Origin: Bog-950 sp964493695
GTDB taxonomy: Bacteria; Bacteroidota; Bacteroidia; Chitinophagales; LD1
NCBI GenBank assembly: GCA_964493695.1
Contig: CAZBPG010000005.1
Span: forward strand, 26,500 to 90,499
Reading direction: 5' to 3'
Length of the DNA stretch: 64,000 bases
The stretch's first letter is position 1. Every line of letters starts with the position of its first letter. Below, piece by piece: positions 18,901 through 27,924 of the stretch. The notes beneath the pieces are model-generated. The model was not told the DNA's origin. It saw nothing but the letters and a program-made list of their open reading frames with translations, and did no database searches. The translations under genes and the position numbers were made by a program.

Positions 18901-20994
18901 GATGCTGTAATCCAAGCCCAACCTACCGGTGGCACTTTGCCTCTTAATTATTCATGGAGCAACAGCGTAACCGGTGTTGATTCTATCAATAATCTTGCTC
19001 CGGGAAATTATTCAGTTACTATTTCAGACGCATCAGGTTGCACCGGAACTGGAAGTACTTCCATTACACAACCAACTCAGTTAAGTTATACGGCTAACTT
19101 TGTAAACATTCTTTGCAATGGAGCTAACGATGGAAGCATAACTATCACGCCAAGCGGAGGTAATCCAGGTTATTCTTACCAGTGGAACCCTGCTCTAGGT
19201 AATACCGCAAGCGCAACGGGACTTGCAGCTGGAAATTATTCTGTTACCGTTTTCGATTCGCATAATTGCACCGTTACCGTTTCTTCTGCAATTACTGAAC
19301 CGGCAGCGCTAACCATAAGCATTGCTAAAACAGATGCAAGTTGCGATGCAAGTTTAGATGGAACTGCCACAGCCACAGTCAATGGCGGAACCACAAATTA
19401 TGTTTACGAGTGGAATGGTACAGCAGGCAATTCTCTCATCAGCAATTTAGATAATGGTAATCATACTTTGTTAGTTACAGACGCTAATAATTGCACCGTT
19501 ACTTCCAACTTTGTGATTGACACCCTTTATGTATTACACATTGCAACTACATCAACCAATGCTTCTTGCTTTGGTGTTTATGACGGAACTACAACTTCTT
19601 TGGTGCTGAATGGAACTGCCCCCTACGTTTACTTATGGACCCCATCGAACCAAAGTATTGCAACTGCTACCGGTTTATCTGCCGGAAATTATTCAGTGGA
19701 TGTAACAGATAACAGGAATTGCACAGCTACTGCTACAGCGATTGTAACCGAACCCACACAAATTGTTTTATCGTTCAACCATACCGATCCGCTTTGCACC
19801 GGCATCTCTAATGGAACTGCTGAAGTAACCGCCAGCGGTGGCAGCGGAACTTATTCTTACGATTGGGCATTTCTGCCGGGCACACCAGATAACAGTTCCC
19901 TTAATAATATTCCGGCTGGTGTTTATAATGTCACAGTTACCGATGTAAGCAACTGCAGCGTTCAGGGTAGTGTTACGCTGGCCAATCCACCTTCTTTGAA
20001 TGCACAACTCATTAATAAAACTGAAATTACTTGTGCCAATGCCATGGACGGTTCTGTAGAGGTTTCGGTTTCTGGAGGAACACCACCTATTTCCTTTTTG
20101 TGGGACAATAGTTCCTCTTCAGCTATTCAAAACAACCTTGCTCCTGGAAATTACACAGTGACTGTAGCCGACAATAACGGATGCGATACATCGCTCAACA
20201 TTGCATTTGTCGCACCACCATTAATTTCTGTATCTGTTCTAAATGTTGATTCAGTTTCCTGCCCTGATTATACGAATGGACGAATTCAAATTTCGGGAAG
20301 TGGCGGAACACCGGGCAATCCTGTTCCTTATGAATACTCTATAGATGGAACAACTTTCCACTCAAATGATTTATTTGAAAATTTAAGTGCCGGTGTTTAT
20401 TCCCTAAAAATACGCGACAGTGAGGGATGCACAAAAGATACCACCGTGTTTATATATGAACCGGTGAAACCTGATTTGAGTATTTCCCCGCAGGATAGCA
20501 CAATTAAACTTGGTCAATCAATTACCCTTGTTTCTAATGTTAACCATTACACAGCGGCCGATGTAAACTTCTATTCATGGTCACCGGTTACAGGCTTGAA
20601 TTGTTCAGATTGCTCTTCTCCGTTAGCTGCCCCTTATACTTATACGATTTACACTTTAACAGTAAATTATCTTTCCGATTGCAGCGTTTCTCAAAGCATC
20701 ACCGTCTATGTAGGCGATGGTGAAGATTTTTATGCGCCTAATGCTTTTTCACCCAACGGTGACGGCAATAATGACGTCTTTACAATGTATGGTTTTGGTT
20801 TATCAAAATTGAACCTTAAAATTTTTAACCGTTGGGGAGAAAAGATTTTTGATTCACAGAATCAGTGGCAGGGATGGGACGGAACTTACAAAGGGGATTT
20901 GCAAAATCCGGGAGTTTATACCTATTATGCGCAGGGAATTTATTTGAACGGAAGAACAAAAGAAAAGACCGGAACGGTTACCCTTATTAGATAG
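15979..20994 (+). CDS. Large SprB-repeat adhesin with type B T9SS sorting domain (gliding-motility-associated C-terminal domain)
   Basis: 1671 residues from the ATG at 15979; an in-frame TTG at 15961 is less likely because MRFYQNLFLSVFAALLFCQPVLA is already a full signal peptide. The N-terminal about 900 residues are cysteine-containing Ig/PKD-like and jelly-roll segments (THNMGKDIQYECLG ... YRNCW; a repeated 'PVASPLVTTKYYLY'-like end of PKD modules). Seven SprB-type repeats of about 75 residues follow at about 960-1520, each with the pattern C.G.NDG......GG...Y.Y.W.......L.AGNYSVTV.D..GC. The last 90 residues (FYAPNAFSPNGDGNNDVF ... LKIFNRWGEKIFDS..QGWDGTYKG) are the CHU_C/type B domain that directs T9SS export. 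Probable cell-surface adhesin, by analogy with SprB. Paired with the PorP/SprF gene downstream. Confidence 0.93.
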   Translation: MRFYQNLFLSVFAALLFCQPVLATHNMGKDIQYECLGLVGGNMRYKITIRYYRNCWDNQSQSQAVNAPTSVSLQVSALNCTLSQTNYTVNLDPAAQPANGTEVSQLCPSQIASSGCNWTSSGNPPYPGVEIYTYTRTVDVPPGCTQVTFGTTDCCRNGAINNINNPGGEDLSIKATVNNSIDPATGQPYCNNSVAFTNQPVPFFCLGSNVTFNHGAVDVDGDSLVYSLINPMNGGTLPYTNILFAANYTVNCPIRTIPANSFQFNTQTGQMQFVPGFQEQDVLAVRVDEYRDGVLIGSTMRDIQVVILNCAIAIPNQNPITNVQNGNQVDSLSVQVCPGTPLRFDILCTDPANHNLVITSNINTTPSAIPGATMTQVGTGDTVTARIDWTPLPGDTGCHNFVLTAENNDCPINGQYTRVYSICVFTEVQLLTASTTYCGTPVQLTATGGTNFSWIPSTGPNGVSNPNIYNPTVTPATSTMYYFSSDCGTDSVFVGAAPPFTYDAGPGGSICQNGQLPLNATVDNLYTPYHFQWVPGNGLLDPIANVPNDTVPNPVASPLVTTKYYLYITGANGCTNVDSVTVNVAGSGPNIVAQAQPTNVCPGDPVNLNIVTNPQSCGVAQTPCTGHVVEAQIGTGTGVTPTGSATQYPTIYGHYSRSARHQFLYLQSELNALAGSGGTIDSIAFYMDDVTGVLDTMKNFEIKMACTQATSLTTWQPNLVTVFVPKSVPLGIVDGWVTHRLDFPYDWDGSSNLVVDVCFDNTGSPTVLNKKMQMTPTSFSSVYYSKGNTSQCGVTGVPTSSVNRPNAKFNICVTDVAGLPILWTPSVGPNAPTPVDIVNPVAHPESPVIYGVDVTAANGCHSQDFVYINVDTSVRFYAFPIDTFFCNPVPVQLTTVTFGNPLPGNSFSYQWTNLTTNTSAGTGSSITVNPTTNTDYLVTLTGGTCTLHDTVHVRTGNSIPVNLLIDSISCFGTNDAVIQAQPTGGTLPLNYSWSNSVTGVDSINNLAPGNYSVTISDASGCTGTGSTSITQPTQLSYTANFVNILCNGANDGSITITPSGGNPGYSYQWNPALGNTASATGLAAGNYSVTVFDSHNCTVTVSSAITEPAALTISIAKTDASCDASLDGTATATVNGGTTNYVYEWNGTAGNSLISNLDNGNHTLLVTDANNCTVTSNFVIDTLYVLHIATTSTNASCFGVYDGTTTSLVLNGTAPYVYLWTPSNQSIATATGLSAGNYSVDVTDNRNCTATATAIVTEPTQIVLSFNHTDPLCTGISNGTAEVTASGGSGTYSYDWAFLPGTPDNSSLNNIPAGVYNVTVTDVSNCSVQGSVTLANPPSLNAQLINKTEITCANAMDGSVEVSVSGGTPPISFLWDNSSSSAIQNNLAPGNYTVTVADNNGCDTSLNIAFVAPPLISVSVLNVDSVSCPDYTNGRIQISGSGGTPGNPVPYEYSIDGTTFHSNDLFENLSAGVYSLKIRDSEGCTKDTTVFIYEPVKPDLSISPQDSTIKLGQSITLVSNVNHYTAADVNFYSWSPVTGLNCSDCSSPLAAPYTYTIYTLTVNYLSDCSVSQSITVYVGDGEDFYAPNAFSPNGDGNNDVFTMYGFGLSKLNLKIFNRWGEKIFDSQNQWQGWDGTYKGDLQNPGVYTYYAQGIYLNGRTKEKTGTVTLIR

Positions 20995-21097
20995 TTGCCA
21001 GAAAAGCGAGAGAAAACAAGTAATGAATTGTAACTTTTCAACCTTTAAATCGGTAAAACAAGTTGGAATGGTGCCGAATAATATTTTTGATAAAAGT

Positions 21098-21126
21098 TTT
21101 GTCGAATTGAAATTTTTCTATTTTTA
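21098..21126 (+). promoter_or_regulatory. Candidate promoter for the PorP/SprF-family gene
   Basis: TTTG at 21098-21101 and TATTTTTA at 21119-21126 (7 of 8 match to TAnnTTTG) with a 17-bp spacer, ending 21 bp before the ATG at 21148. It would give the PorP/SprF gene its own start, although the upstream adhesin may also read through. Confidence 0.4.
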
Positions 21127-21147
21127 GTCATCTTTAAACCGAGATAA

Positions 21148-22218
21148 ATGAAAAAAGTTTTACCAATCATCCTGATTTTTGCAGCCATGTTAAAGGCATC
21201 TGCACAAGATCCGCACTTCTCTCAATTTTATATGTCGCCACTTTATCTGAATCCCGCTATGACTGGTGCATTCGATGGCAATTATCGCTTAACGGGATTG
21301 TTTCGTGGCCAGTGGGGGTCTATTTTGCAAAATGAGCAAACACCCATGTATCGCACTTATACTTTCAGTGCTGATTTCAGAACCAATAAAGGTTTTGCAA
21401 AAGGTGATGCTTTTGGTTTCGGTGCATCGTTTGTGGGTGATCAAGCTGGTGAATCAAGGTTCGGCTACAATGTTGGCGGACTTGCATTAGCATATCACAA
21501 ATCGTTGAATCAGAAAAATACAAATTATCTCGCGGTAGGATTTTCTTCTCAGATATTCCAACAAACCATTGATTTCTCTCACCTGCAGTTCGGTAGCCAG
21601 TGGGATGGCAGCGCTTATAATTCATTACTTCCTACTAACGAATTTTTAGTAGACAACAAATTTATGTATTGGGATATCAACGCAGGGTTGATGTGGTACA
21701 TGAAGATTTCGAAAAGGACAAGTGTTTATTTGGGCGCGTCTGCTTTCCACTTGAATCGTCCGGCTATTTCTTTCCTCGGAGATAAGAATGTAAAGTTGAA
21801 CATGAAGTTTGTGGGTCATGGAGGAATTCGTTTTCCGTTAAAAGGCAGATTCGATATGCAACCAAAGTTCATTTTTATGAACCAGGGCAAATCGATGGAA
21901 TTGATTTTGGGTACCGATTTCAGAATTTTGTTTGAAGAAAGATATCCAGATGGCAACCACTTTAAGGCCGGAGCGATGTTCCGCATGGTTGGTGGAGACC
22001 CAAATGCTCCCTGGAGAGATAAAAGAATGGTGGCTGAATCTGTCATCTTGAATGCCGGTGTGGTTTGGAACGGCATTGAGTTAGGAGTAGCGTACGACAT
22101 TAACGTATCACAGCTTATCAGCGGATCTAAATCCAGAGGTGGATTTGAAGTTGGTCTTGCTTACGTTGGTAAATGGAAAAAGAGAGGACCTCAAACTATT
22201 TACTGCCCAAGATTCTAA
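21148..22218 (+). CDS. PorP/SprF family type IX secretion membrane protein
   Basis: 356 residues; signal peptide 1-19 (MLKASAQ). The mature start 'DPHFSQFYMSPLYLNPAMTGAFDGNYRLTGLFRGQW' is diagnostic of the PorP/SprF family, outer-membrane beta-barrel proteins that accompany type B T9SS cargo. Members bind or retain a particular CHU_C-domain protein at the cell surface. Located 153 bp downstream of the SprB-repeat/CHU_C adhesin, the standard pairing, so this is the likely partner of that adhesin. Full length; closed by a strong terminator. Confidence 0.93.
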   Translation: MKKVLPIILIFAAMLKASAQDPHFSQFYMSPLYLNPAMTGAFDGNYRLTGLFRGQWGSILQNEQTPMYRTYTFSADFRTNKGFAKGDAFGFGASFVGDQAGESRFGYNVGGLALAYHKSLNQKNTNYLAVGFSSQIFQQTIDFSHLQFGSQWDGSAYNSLLPTNEFLVDNKFMYWDINAGLMWYMKISKRTSVYLGASAFHLNRPAISFLGDKNVKLNMKFVGHGGIRFPLKGRFDMQPKFIFMNQGKSMELILGTDFRILFEERYPDGNHFKAGAMFRMVGGDPNAPWRDKRMVAESVILNAGVVWNGIELGVAYDINVSQLISGSKSRGGFEVGLAYVGKWKKRGPQTIYCPRF

Positions 22219-22231
22219 CTCTATGTTGTAA

Positions 22232-22273
22232 AAAACAGAACTGCCCCGAAAACTTTCGGGGCAGTTCTGTTTT
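22232..22273. terminator. Strong symmetric terminator between adhesin pair and polysaccharide locus
   Basis: A perfect 20-bp inverted repeat (AAAACAGAACTGCCCCGAAA and its complement) around a 2-nt centre; A/T tails on both sides make it usable in both directions. It sits 13 bp after the PorP/SprF stop and 37 bp before the first gene of the polysaccharide locus, so it marks the boundary. Confidence 0.9.
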
Positions 22274-22310
22274 ACGCCTATAAATCAGCAAATTCAATTA
22301 CGTTCGCGAC

Positions 22311-23642
22311 ATGGATTCGTTAGATCTGCTTTTGCTCCCACTTTACATAGCAATTGTTTATTTCGTTGCTACACAGATTAAAAGCCGACATTCTGGAGAT
22401 CCTATTTACCAGCGATACTTCGTAAAGGGTTTACAATACAAAATTGTAGGCACTTTGGGCTTTGCCTTAATCTACCTTCTTTACTATAAGGGTGGTGACA
22501 GTATAAGTTATTTTCTTGCCACCAAACCTTTGTTTAACTTAGCGCTCAATTCGCCCGAAAGGTACCTTGCTTTTGTAGGTAATTCTACGAGTGCTTACCC
22601 ACAAGAATGTTGGTATGATTGCTGGATGGTGGGAGTTGATTATTTGTTGCGAAGCAATACGACTCTCACCGTAATTCGAATTACATCTATTATCAATTTG
22701 TTTTGCTTTAACTCTTATATTGTTTGCTGTATAGTTATAAGTTTTATATCCTACATTTTCATTTTCAAAACATTTCGCCTTTTCGTAGCTATTTACCCTG
22801 CCTTAGAAAAAGAGTTTTCCATTGCCTTTCTTATGATCCCATCTGTTATTTTTTGGGGATCAGCAGTTGGCAAGGACGTTATAATGTTTAGCGGTATCAT
22901 GTATTCTTTTTATTGCTTTTATCAACTTATCATATTGAAAAAGGATATAGTCTCGAATATATTTAAACTCTTAGTTACTGCTTACTTGATCTCACTAGTC
23001 CGTGGATTTATCATCATTACATTAACACCTTGCTTGATACTCATGGCTGCCATTTATTATCGTAATGCGTTTAGAAATCCTGTTATACGATTTATTGCGC
23101 TTCCTCTTTTTTTAGCCGGAGGACTGATAGCCTCTTATTTATTCATCCAAAACATTGGAAATACTATGCAATCATATAGTTTAGATTCTATGCAAAAAAC
23201 TGCGGAAGGTTTTAAAAGTTGGCATAATACTTTGGGGCAAAGAAGTGAAACCTCCGCTTATTCATTAGGTGATGGCGTAAATTACAGTACTGCCGGAATT
23301 CTGCGGAAAGCTCCTTTAGCTATCGCTATTACTTTGTTTGGACCTTTCGTTTGGCAAATACGAAATATAGTTATGTTAATGTCAGGTGCCGAAAGTTTGA
23401 TCTTTCTCTATTATTTCTTTCGGGTATTTATAAATGTTCGGGCGTACCGTGCAATCGGAATCTTGTTTCGTGACCACATCATTATGTTTTGTATTCCTTT
23501 CATTATTATCATTGCCCTTGCTATTGGTTTAACCAGCTTTAATTATGGTGCCTTGGTGAGGTATAAAATTCCCATATTACCTTTCTTTGTCGTACTGCTT
23601 GCGGTTACACGCTATAGAATTAATGTAGCGCGAAACGATTAA
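22311..23642 (+). CDS. Polytopic membrane protein of the polysaccharide locus (Wzy/EpsG-like candidate)
   Basis: 443 residues with about ten hydrophobic segments spread along the chain and a soluble stretch at about 285-325 (QSYSLDSMQKTAEGFKSWHN). Motifs such as IPSVIFWGSAVGKDVIMFSG and the end 'SFNYGALVRYKIPILPFFVVLL' resemble membrane proteins of O-antigen and exopolysaccharide loci. I recognise no catalytic motif that proves a polymerase. Position (first gene, directly before an aminotransferase) and topology make a Wzy-type polymerase or a GT-C-type transferase the best guesses. Its stop lies 17 bp before the next ATG, so it probably heads the operon. Confidence 0.65.
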   Translation: MDSLDLLLLPLYIAIVYFVATQIKSRHSGDPIYQRYFVKGLQYKIVGTLGFALIYLLYYKGGDSISYFLATKPLFNLALNSPERYLAFVGNSTSAYPQECWYDCWMVGVDYLLRSNTTLTVIRITSIINLFCFNSYIVCCIVISFISYIFIFKTFRLFVAIYPALEKEFSIAFLMIPSVIFWGSAVGKDVIMFSGIMYSFYCFYQLIILKKDIVSNIFKLLVTAYLISLVRGFIIITLTPCLILMAAIYYRNAFRNPVIRFIALPLFLAGGLIASYLFIQNIGNTMQSYSLDSMQKTAEGFKSWHNTLGQRSETSAYSLGDGVNYSTAGILRKAPLAIAITLFGPFVWQIRNIVMLMSGAESLIFLYYFFRVFINVRAYRAIGILFRDHIIMFCIPFIIIIALAIGLTSFNYGALVRYKIPILPFFVVLLAVTRYRINVARND

Positions 23643-23658
23643 AGATAAATACCCTCTT

Positions 23659-24750
23659 ATGATTCCTGTTACCAAATCATTTCTCCCTCCAATTGAAAAA
23701 TACTTTGAATACATTAAAAGTATCTGGCGTAGCGGGTATCTAACCAACAATGGTCCGTTGCTAATGGAACTTGAAGAGAGTTTGAAAAAATTCTGCGGAG
23801 CCAAATATTTCGTTTTTCTAAACAACGGAACCGCAGCATTACAAATTGCCATCAAAGGAATGGAATTGAAGGGTGAAATCGTTACTACGCCTTTTTCGTA
23901 CATTGCTACTACTTCTTCTATTGTGTGGGAAAACTGTCGACCTGTCTTTGCTGATATTGATTTAGCAACCCTTAATATAAATCCTTCAAAAATTGAAAAA
24001 CTGATTACCCCAAAAACCTCCGCCATTCTTGCTACACATGTATATGGAATCCCTTGTAATGTTGAAGCAATTGAAAATATAGCGAAGAAGTACAAACTTA
24101 AAGTAATTTACGATGCCGCTCATGCGTTTGGAGTAAAGTATAAAGATATCCCTCTGGTAAATTATGGCGATACCTCAACCTTAAGTTTCCATGCTACTAA
24201 ACTTTTTCATACTGTAGAAGGTGGCGCTTTGATTACGAATGATGAAAACATCGCACACCGATTTTCATACCTACGAAACTTTGGACATAAAGGTCAGGAA
24301 GATTTTTGGGGGCTGGGCATCAATGCCAAAAACTCGGAATTCCATTCAGCGATGGGTTTATGTGTACTACCTTATGTTGAGGATATTATTAAAAAAAGGA
24401 AGTATCTCTCAGCATTGTACGATGAATTCCTATTGAATAATAAAACGACCATCAGGCGTCCGGTCTTACCTGCTAACACCGAATACAATTATTCGTACTA
24501 CCCGGTTATTTTTGAAAGCGAAAAAACATTATTGAGTGTACGTGACTCATTAAATGCAGATTTTATTTACCCCCGCAGATACTTTTATCCAAGTTTGTCG
24601 AAAGTGAATTATGTACAAAAACAGTCGGTTCCAACGAGTGAGGACATTTCTAAACGTGTTTTATGTTTGCCTTTGTATTATGAATTAGAAGCAGAGCAAG
24701 TAAACCGAATTTGCGAGATTGTTCTTCACGTACTCCACTTTAAATCATAG
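23659..24750 (+). CDS. DegT/DnrJ/EryC1/StrS sugar aminotransferase, VioA-like
   Basis: 363 residues. A PLP-dependent nucleotide-sugar aminotransferase: NNGTAALQIAIKGMEL (cofactor phosphate site), YDAAHAFGVKY (Asp-Ala-Ala-His binding the PLP ring), and SFHATKLFHTVEGGAL with the Schiff-base Lys near residue 184. The 'FHATK.F.T.EGGA' form is typical of VioA-type enzymes that make dTDP-4-amino-4,6-dideoxy-D-glucose from dTDP-4-keto-6-deoxyglucose. The formyltransferase gene 3.2 kb downstream fits the next step (VioF-like). Substrate is inference; RmlA/RmlB, which would supply the keto sugar, are not in the window. Confidence 0.87.
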   Translation: MIPVTKSFLPPIEKYFEYIKSIWRSGYLTNNGPLLMELEESLKKFCGAKYFVFLNNGTAALQIAIKGMELKGEIVTTPFSYIATTSSIVWENCRPVFADIDLATLNINPSKIEKLITPKTSAILATHVYGIPCNVEAIENIAKKYKLKVIYDAAHAFGVKYKDIPLVNYGDTSTLSFHATKLFHTVEGGALITNDENIAHRFSYLRNFGHKGQEDFWGLGINAKNSEFHSAMGLCVLPYVEDIIKKRKYLSALYDEFLLNNKTTIRRPVLPANTEYNYSYYPVIFESEKTLLSVRDSLNADFIYPRRYFYPSLSKVNYVQKQSVPTSEDISKRVLCLPLYYELEAEQVNRICEIVLHVLHFKS

Positions 24751-24785
24751 TTTAAAAAGATAGATTCGCCTCCCTATAAGAAGCC

Positions 24786-25631
24786 ATGACAAATAAGGAC
24801 GCAAATGACGAATGGTCACAGGTTTTAGAACCGACTTCTAATCCTTTAAAACTTAACTTTCGCGAGTTGTGGCATTACCGCGATTTGATTTTTCTTTTCG
24901 TAAAAAGAGATTTTGTTGCAGTATACAAGCAAACCGTCTTAGGACCGCTTTGGCATTTTATTCAGCCCCTTTTTGCAAGTGCGGTGTATGTTATCTTTGG
25001 CTCTTTTGCAAATATTCCAACCGATGAACTGCCCCGTGTTTTATTCTGTCTTTCGGGGGTAATACTTTGGAATTATTTCTCATCCTGCCTTACTAAAACA
25101 TCCAACACCTTTATTGGTAATGCGCATATTTTCGGCAAAGTGTATTTCCCGCGCTTAGCTATTCCCATTTCAGTTGTCATTTCAAACCTGATGAGTTTTT
25201 TCATTCAGTTACTGCTGTTAATTCCGTTTCTGTTTTATTACCGCAACAACATTCAACCAAATATTTTTCTGTTTACGCTACCCATATGGGTCGCTGTTAT
25301 TGCTATGATGGGACTCGGGTTTGGCGTCATTGTTTCCTCATTAACAATTAAATACCGCGACCTAATTTATCTTATCTCATTCAGTGTACAGTTAGCCATG
25401 TATGCCACACCGGTCATCTATCCGCTATCATTAATTCCTAAACGATTTCAATTTATTGCTTCGCTTAATCCCGTTTCACCGGTAATGGAAGTCTTCAGAT
25501 ATGCTCTTTTGGGTAAAGGAACGTTCACCCATGCAAGCGTTTGGTATAGTATTGGGTTTGCCGTAGCAATTATGGTGATTGGCATTGTACTCTTTAACCA
25601 AGCCGAGAAAGATTTTATGGATACAGTTTAG
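24786..25631 (+). CDS. wzm: ABC-2 type polysaccharide export permease (Wzm family)
   Basis: 281 residues, six hydrophobic segments, and the amphipathic N-terminal stretch 'LNFRELWHYRDLIFLFVKRDFVAVYKQTVLGPLWHFIQPL' characteristic of Wzm/TagG-type permeases. The chain moves a lipid-linked glycan across the inner membrane with Wzt. The C-terminal part 'YATPVIYPLSLIPKRFQFIASLNPVSPVMEVFRYALLG' is equally typical. Eight base pairs before the ATPase gene, so co-translated. Together they imply that at least one glycan from this locus is fully polymerised in the cytoplasm before export. Confidence 0.93.
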   Translation: MTNKDANDEWSQVLEPTSNPLKLNFRELWHYRDLIFLFVKRDFVAVYKQTVLGPLWHFIQPLFASAVYVIFGSFANIPTDELPRVLFCLSGVILWNYFSSCLTKTSNTFIGNAHIFGKVYFPRLAIPISVVISNLMSFFIQLLLLIPFLFYYRNNIQPNIFLFTLPIWVAVIAMMGLGFGVIVSSLTIKYRDLIYLISFSVQLAMYATPVIYPLSLIPKRFQFIASLNPVSPVMEVFRYALLGKGTFTHASVWYSIGFAVAIMVIGIVLFNQAEKDFMDTV

Positions 25632-25639
25632 AAGAAACC

Positions 25640-26881
25640 ATGAGTATTGTAATTAAAGCGGAAACAGTTTCGAAGGTGTACAACTTGGGCACAATTAGTT
25701 CCGGCACATTGGCGCAGGATATCAGTCGGATGTTGGCGCGTATGTCAGGCGAGCAAGATCCTCTGAAAAAAGTGCATGAAAACTACAATGATGATACTAT
25801 TCATGTTGCTCTTCGTGATGTTAATTTTGAAGTAAGGGATGGGGAGGTGCTTGGTATTGTAGGTAAAAATGGAGCCGGCAAAAGCACACTACTTAAAATC
25901 CTTTCACGTATTACTGCGCCTACGCATGGCACTGTTAAGATGAAAGGTAGGGTAGCGAGTTTACTGGAAGTTGGAACTGGATTTCATCCGGAACTTACCG
26001 GCCGTGAGAATATTTATCTGAATGGTGCGATATTGGGTATGTCGCAGGGAGAAGTGACTAGGAAGTTTGATGAGATTGTTGATTTCAGCGGTGTTGAAAA
26101 GTTTATTAACACTCCTGTAAAGCGGTACAGTAGTGGTATGTATGTACGTCTTGCGTTTGCAGTAGCCGCACATTTAGAACCTGAGATTTTGATTGTAGAT
26201 GAAGTACTAGCTGTGGGTGATGCTGATTTTCAGAAAAAATGCCTAGGCAAAATGAAAGATGTTTCTGCCAACCAAGGAAGAACAGTGCTATTCGTAAGCC
26301 ATAATATGACTGCTGTAAAAAATCTATGTACCAGGGCTATTTTTCTAAAGCAAGGGCAATTAGTCAAGTCAGGAACTGCCGATGATGTAATAAACCACTA
26401 CCAAAGCAATGAGTTTAGGGATAGTTTTGAACAAAGTTGGGAATATGCGCACGCCCCTGGCAATGAGTGGATAAAAGCAAAAAGCATCAGAGCTGTGCCA
26501 AAATTTTTAGAAGGACAATCAATGATTACACCTGCAACCCCTATCAATATTGAATACGAATTTTGGAGCGAGAAAGAAGAAGAGGACATAAATTTAAGTA
26601 TGACGCTCTACAACGTTTCGGGCGATCCGGTTTTTAATGTAGTGTCACCAATAGTACGAATGAAAAAAGGGTTGCATAAAGGTGTTTGCCGAATTCCGGA
26701 AAATTTATTGAACGATGATTATTACACTATTTCCATGCTTGCTGTTAGAGAACAGGAACTTCCTCTCTTTTGCCTTGAAAACAGTCTGTCTTTCGAAGTA
26801 ATAGAAGACAGAGCGACCAATAACTGGCATTACAAGTGGGTAGGCTATGTAAGACCCAAACTTGAATTTACTTTGGAATAA
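25640..26881 (+). CDS. wzt: Polysaccharide ABC exporter ATPase with C-terminal glycan-recognition domain (Wzt family)
   Basis: 413 residues. ATPase domain: Walker A GKNGAGKST (75-83), signature YSSGMYVRLAFA, Walker B ILIVDEVLAVGD, switch His in SHNMTAV. An N-terminal extension of about 55 residues before the core domain is normal for this family. Residues about 255-413 form the beta-sandwich Wzt C-terminal domain (INIEYEFWSEKEEEDINLSMTLYN ... GVCRIPENLLNDDYYTISML), which in E. coli O8/O9a homologues recognises the capped non-reducing end of the O-polysaccharide. That implies a terminal modification of the glycan. The three methyltransferases in this locus are candidates for the cap. Confidence 0.93.
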   Translation: MSIVIKAETVSKVYNLGTISSGTLAQDISRMLARMSGEQDPLKKVHENYNDDTIHVALRDVNFEVRDGEVLGIVGKNGAGKSTLLKILSRITAPTHGTVKMKGRVASLLEVGTGFHPELTGRENIYLNGAILGMSQGEVTRKFDEIVDFSGVEKFINTPVKRYSSGMYVRLAFAVAAHLEPEILIVDEVLAVGDADFQKKCLGKMKDVSANQGRTVLFVSHNMTAVKNLCTRAIFLKQGQLVKSGTADDVINHYQSNEFRDSFEQSWEYAHAPGNEWIKAKSIRAVPKFLEGQSMITPATPINIEYEFWSEKEEEDINLSMTLYNVSGDPVFNVVSPIVRMKKGLHKGVCRIPENLLNDDYYTISMLAVREQELPLFCLENSLSFEVIEDRATNNWHYKWVGYVRPKLEFTLE

Positions 26882-26893
26882 AAAAACCACCCA

Positions 26894-27784
26894 CTACTTT
26901 TTCCTTAACACAGCTACTGATTGGTATCCGTAAGCTCCGTCAATAATCTGAAGCACTTCAAAAAAAGGTTGCACCCATTGTGTAAAATAAGCTTTTGAGA
27001 AAAAGACCTGCGACAAGTTATCGCGGTCAATCACCATCATGCCAAAGTTTTCCTTATTTTTCAGATATGTGGCGTTTTGGTGGAGATGGTTAGACAAATT
27101 ACTTTGACGGTAATCCGTGCCTAACATCTTAACGGTATTCTCATCGTGAATGGTTACATAAAAGACTCCTCCTATCTTAAGCACCCTGCGCACTTCCAGT
27201 AACCAAGCCTCGGCAAGGTCATCAATATGTGTAAACACCGAGCCACAATATATGAGGTTAAAGTAATTACTTTCAAACGGCAAGTGAGGAATTAGAGTAG
27301 TGGTTGCATAGTTAGCCGTGTCACCAATGTTTTGTTTGCACCAGTAAATCAGTTTGGCATCAATATCCAAACCCCATAACTCCGAATCATTAAAATGCTG
27401 ATTCATATTTCGCAACATTCGTGCGCAGCCACACCCTAAATCGAGCACCTTCTGATTATTTCTTTCTGAATAACCGGAGGCTATAAGATTATCATTCATT
27501 TTCTTCACGTCATCTATGCCAGACTGAATGTATTCTGCTTCGGTTTTTCCGTAGCCTAACCAGTATTCTACAGGTGGTATGTTTTTACTGCTATCTTTTC
27601 CTGTAATATTCGGAAGGGTATAATCAAGGTCTCTTTTGTAGGGCATGTATTTTATGAGCGAAGTCTGATTATCATACAATCCGCCAAACCGGAGTTTAAG
27701 AGTGGGCTCAACCACTTTTGCCTGAAGCATTTTGCTTAGTCTGGTTTTAAAAGAGGCGGGAATTATTACTGATAAAAGACCCAT
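26894..27784 (-). CDS. SAM-dependent methyltransferase
   Basis: 296 residues from the ATG at 27784; the frame extends upstream to a TTG at 27850, so the start is uncertain by 22 residues. Class I Rossmann fold: motif I VLDLGCGCARMLRN, acidic motif II (LWGLDID), motif IV region FNLIYCGSVFTHIDD, and a following RRVLKIGGVFYVTIHD. Typical of sugar or small-molecule methyltransferases. One of the few minus-strand genes in the locus; it faces the Wzt gene with only 12 bp between stops. A cap methyltransferase for the Wzt-exported chain is a reasonable but unproven idea. Confidence 0.8.
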   Translation of the reverse strand: MGLLSVIIPASFKTRLSKMLQAKVVEPTLKLRFGGLYDNQTSLIKYMPYKRDLDYTLPNITGKDSSKNIPPVEYWLGYGKTEAEYIQSGIDDVKKMNDNLIASGYSERNNQKVLDLGCGCARMLRNMNQHFNDSELWGLDIDAKLIYWCKQNIGDTANYATTTLIPHLPFESNYFNLIYCGSVFTHIDDLAEAWLLEVRRVLKIGGVFYVTIHDENTVKMLGTDYRQSNLSNHLHQNATYLKNKENFGMMVIDRDNLSQVFFSKAYFTQWVQPFFEVLQIIDGAYGYQSVAVLRKK

Positions 27785-27924
27785 AGCACTTACATGTTTT
27801 ACTGCTGCAATAATATCATTATTCAAAAGAATATCAACCGAAAAAGCCAATTGCCTCTTAGCCTACGGTGAGTATTGCCTTGAATTGAATCAAAAAAATT
27901 ATTTTCGAAAACAACTTTCCTTGC

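Noticed and set aside
23577..24095. 172-codon minus-strand ORF opposite the VioA-like gene
   Set aside because: Antisense shadow; composition mirrors the real gene and it crosses two genes.
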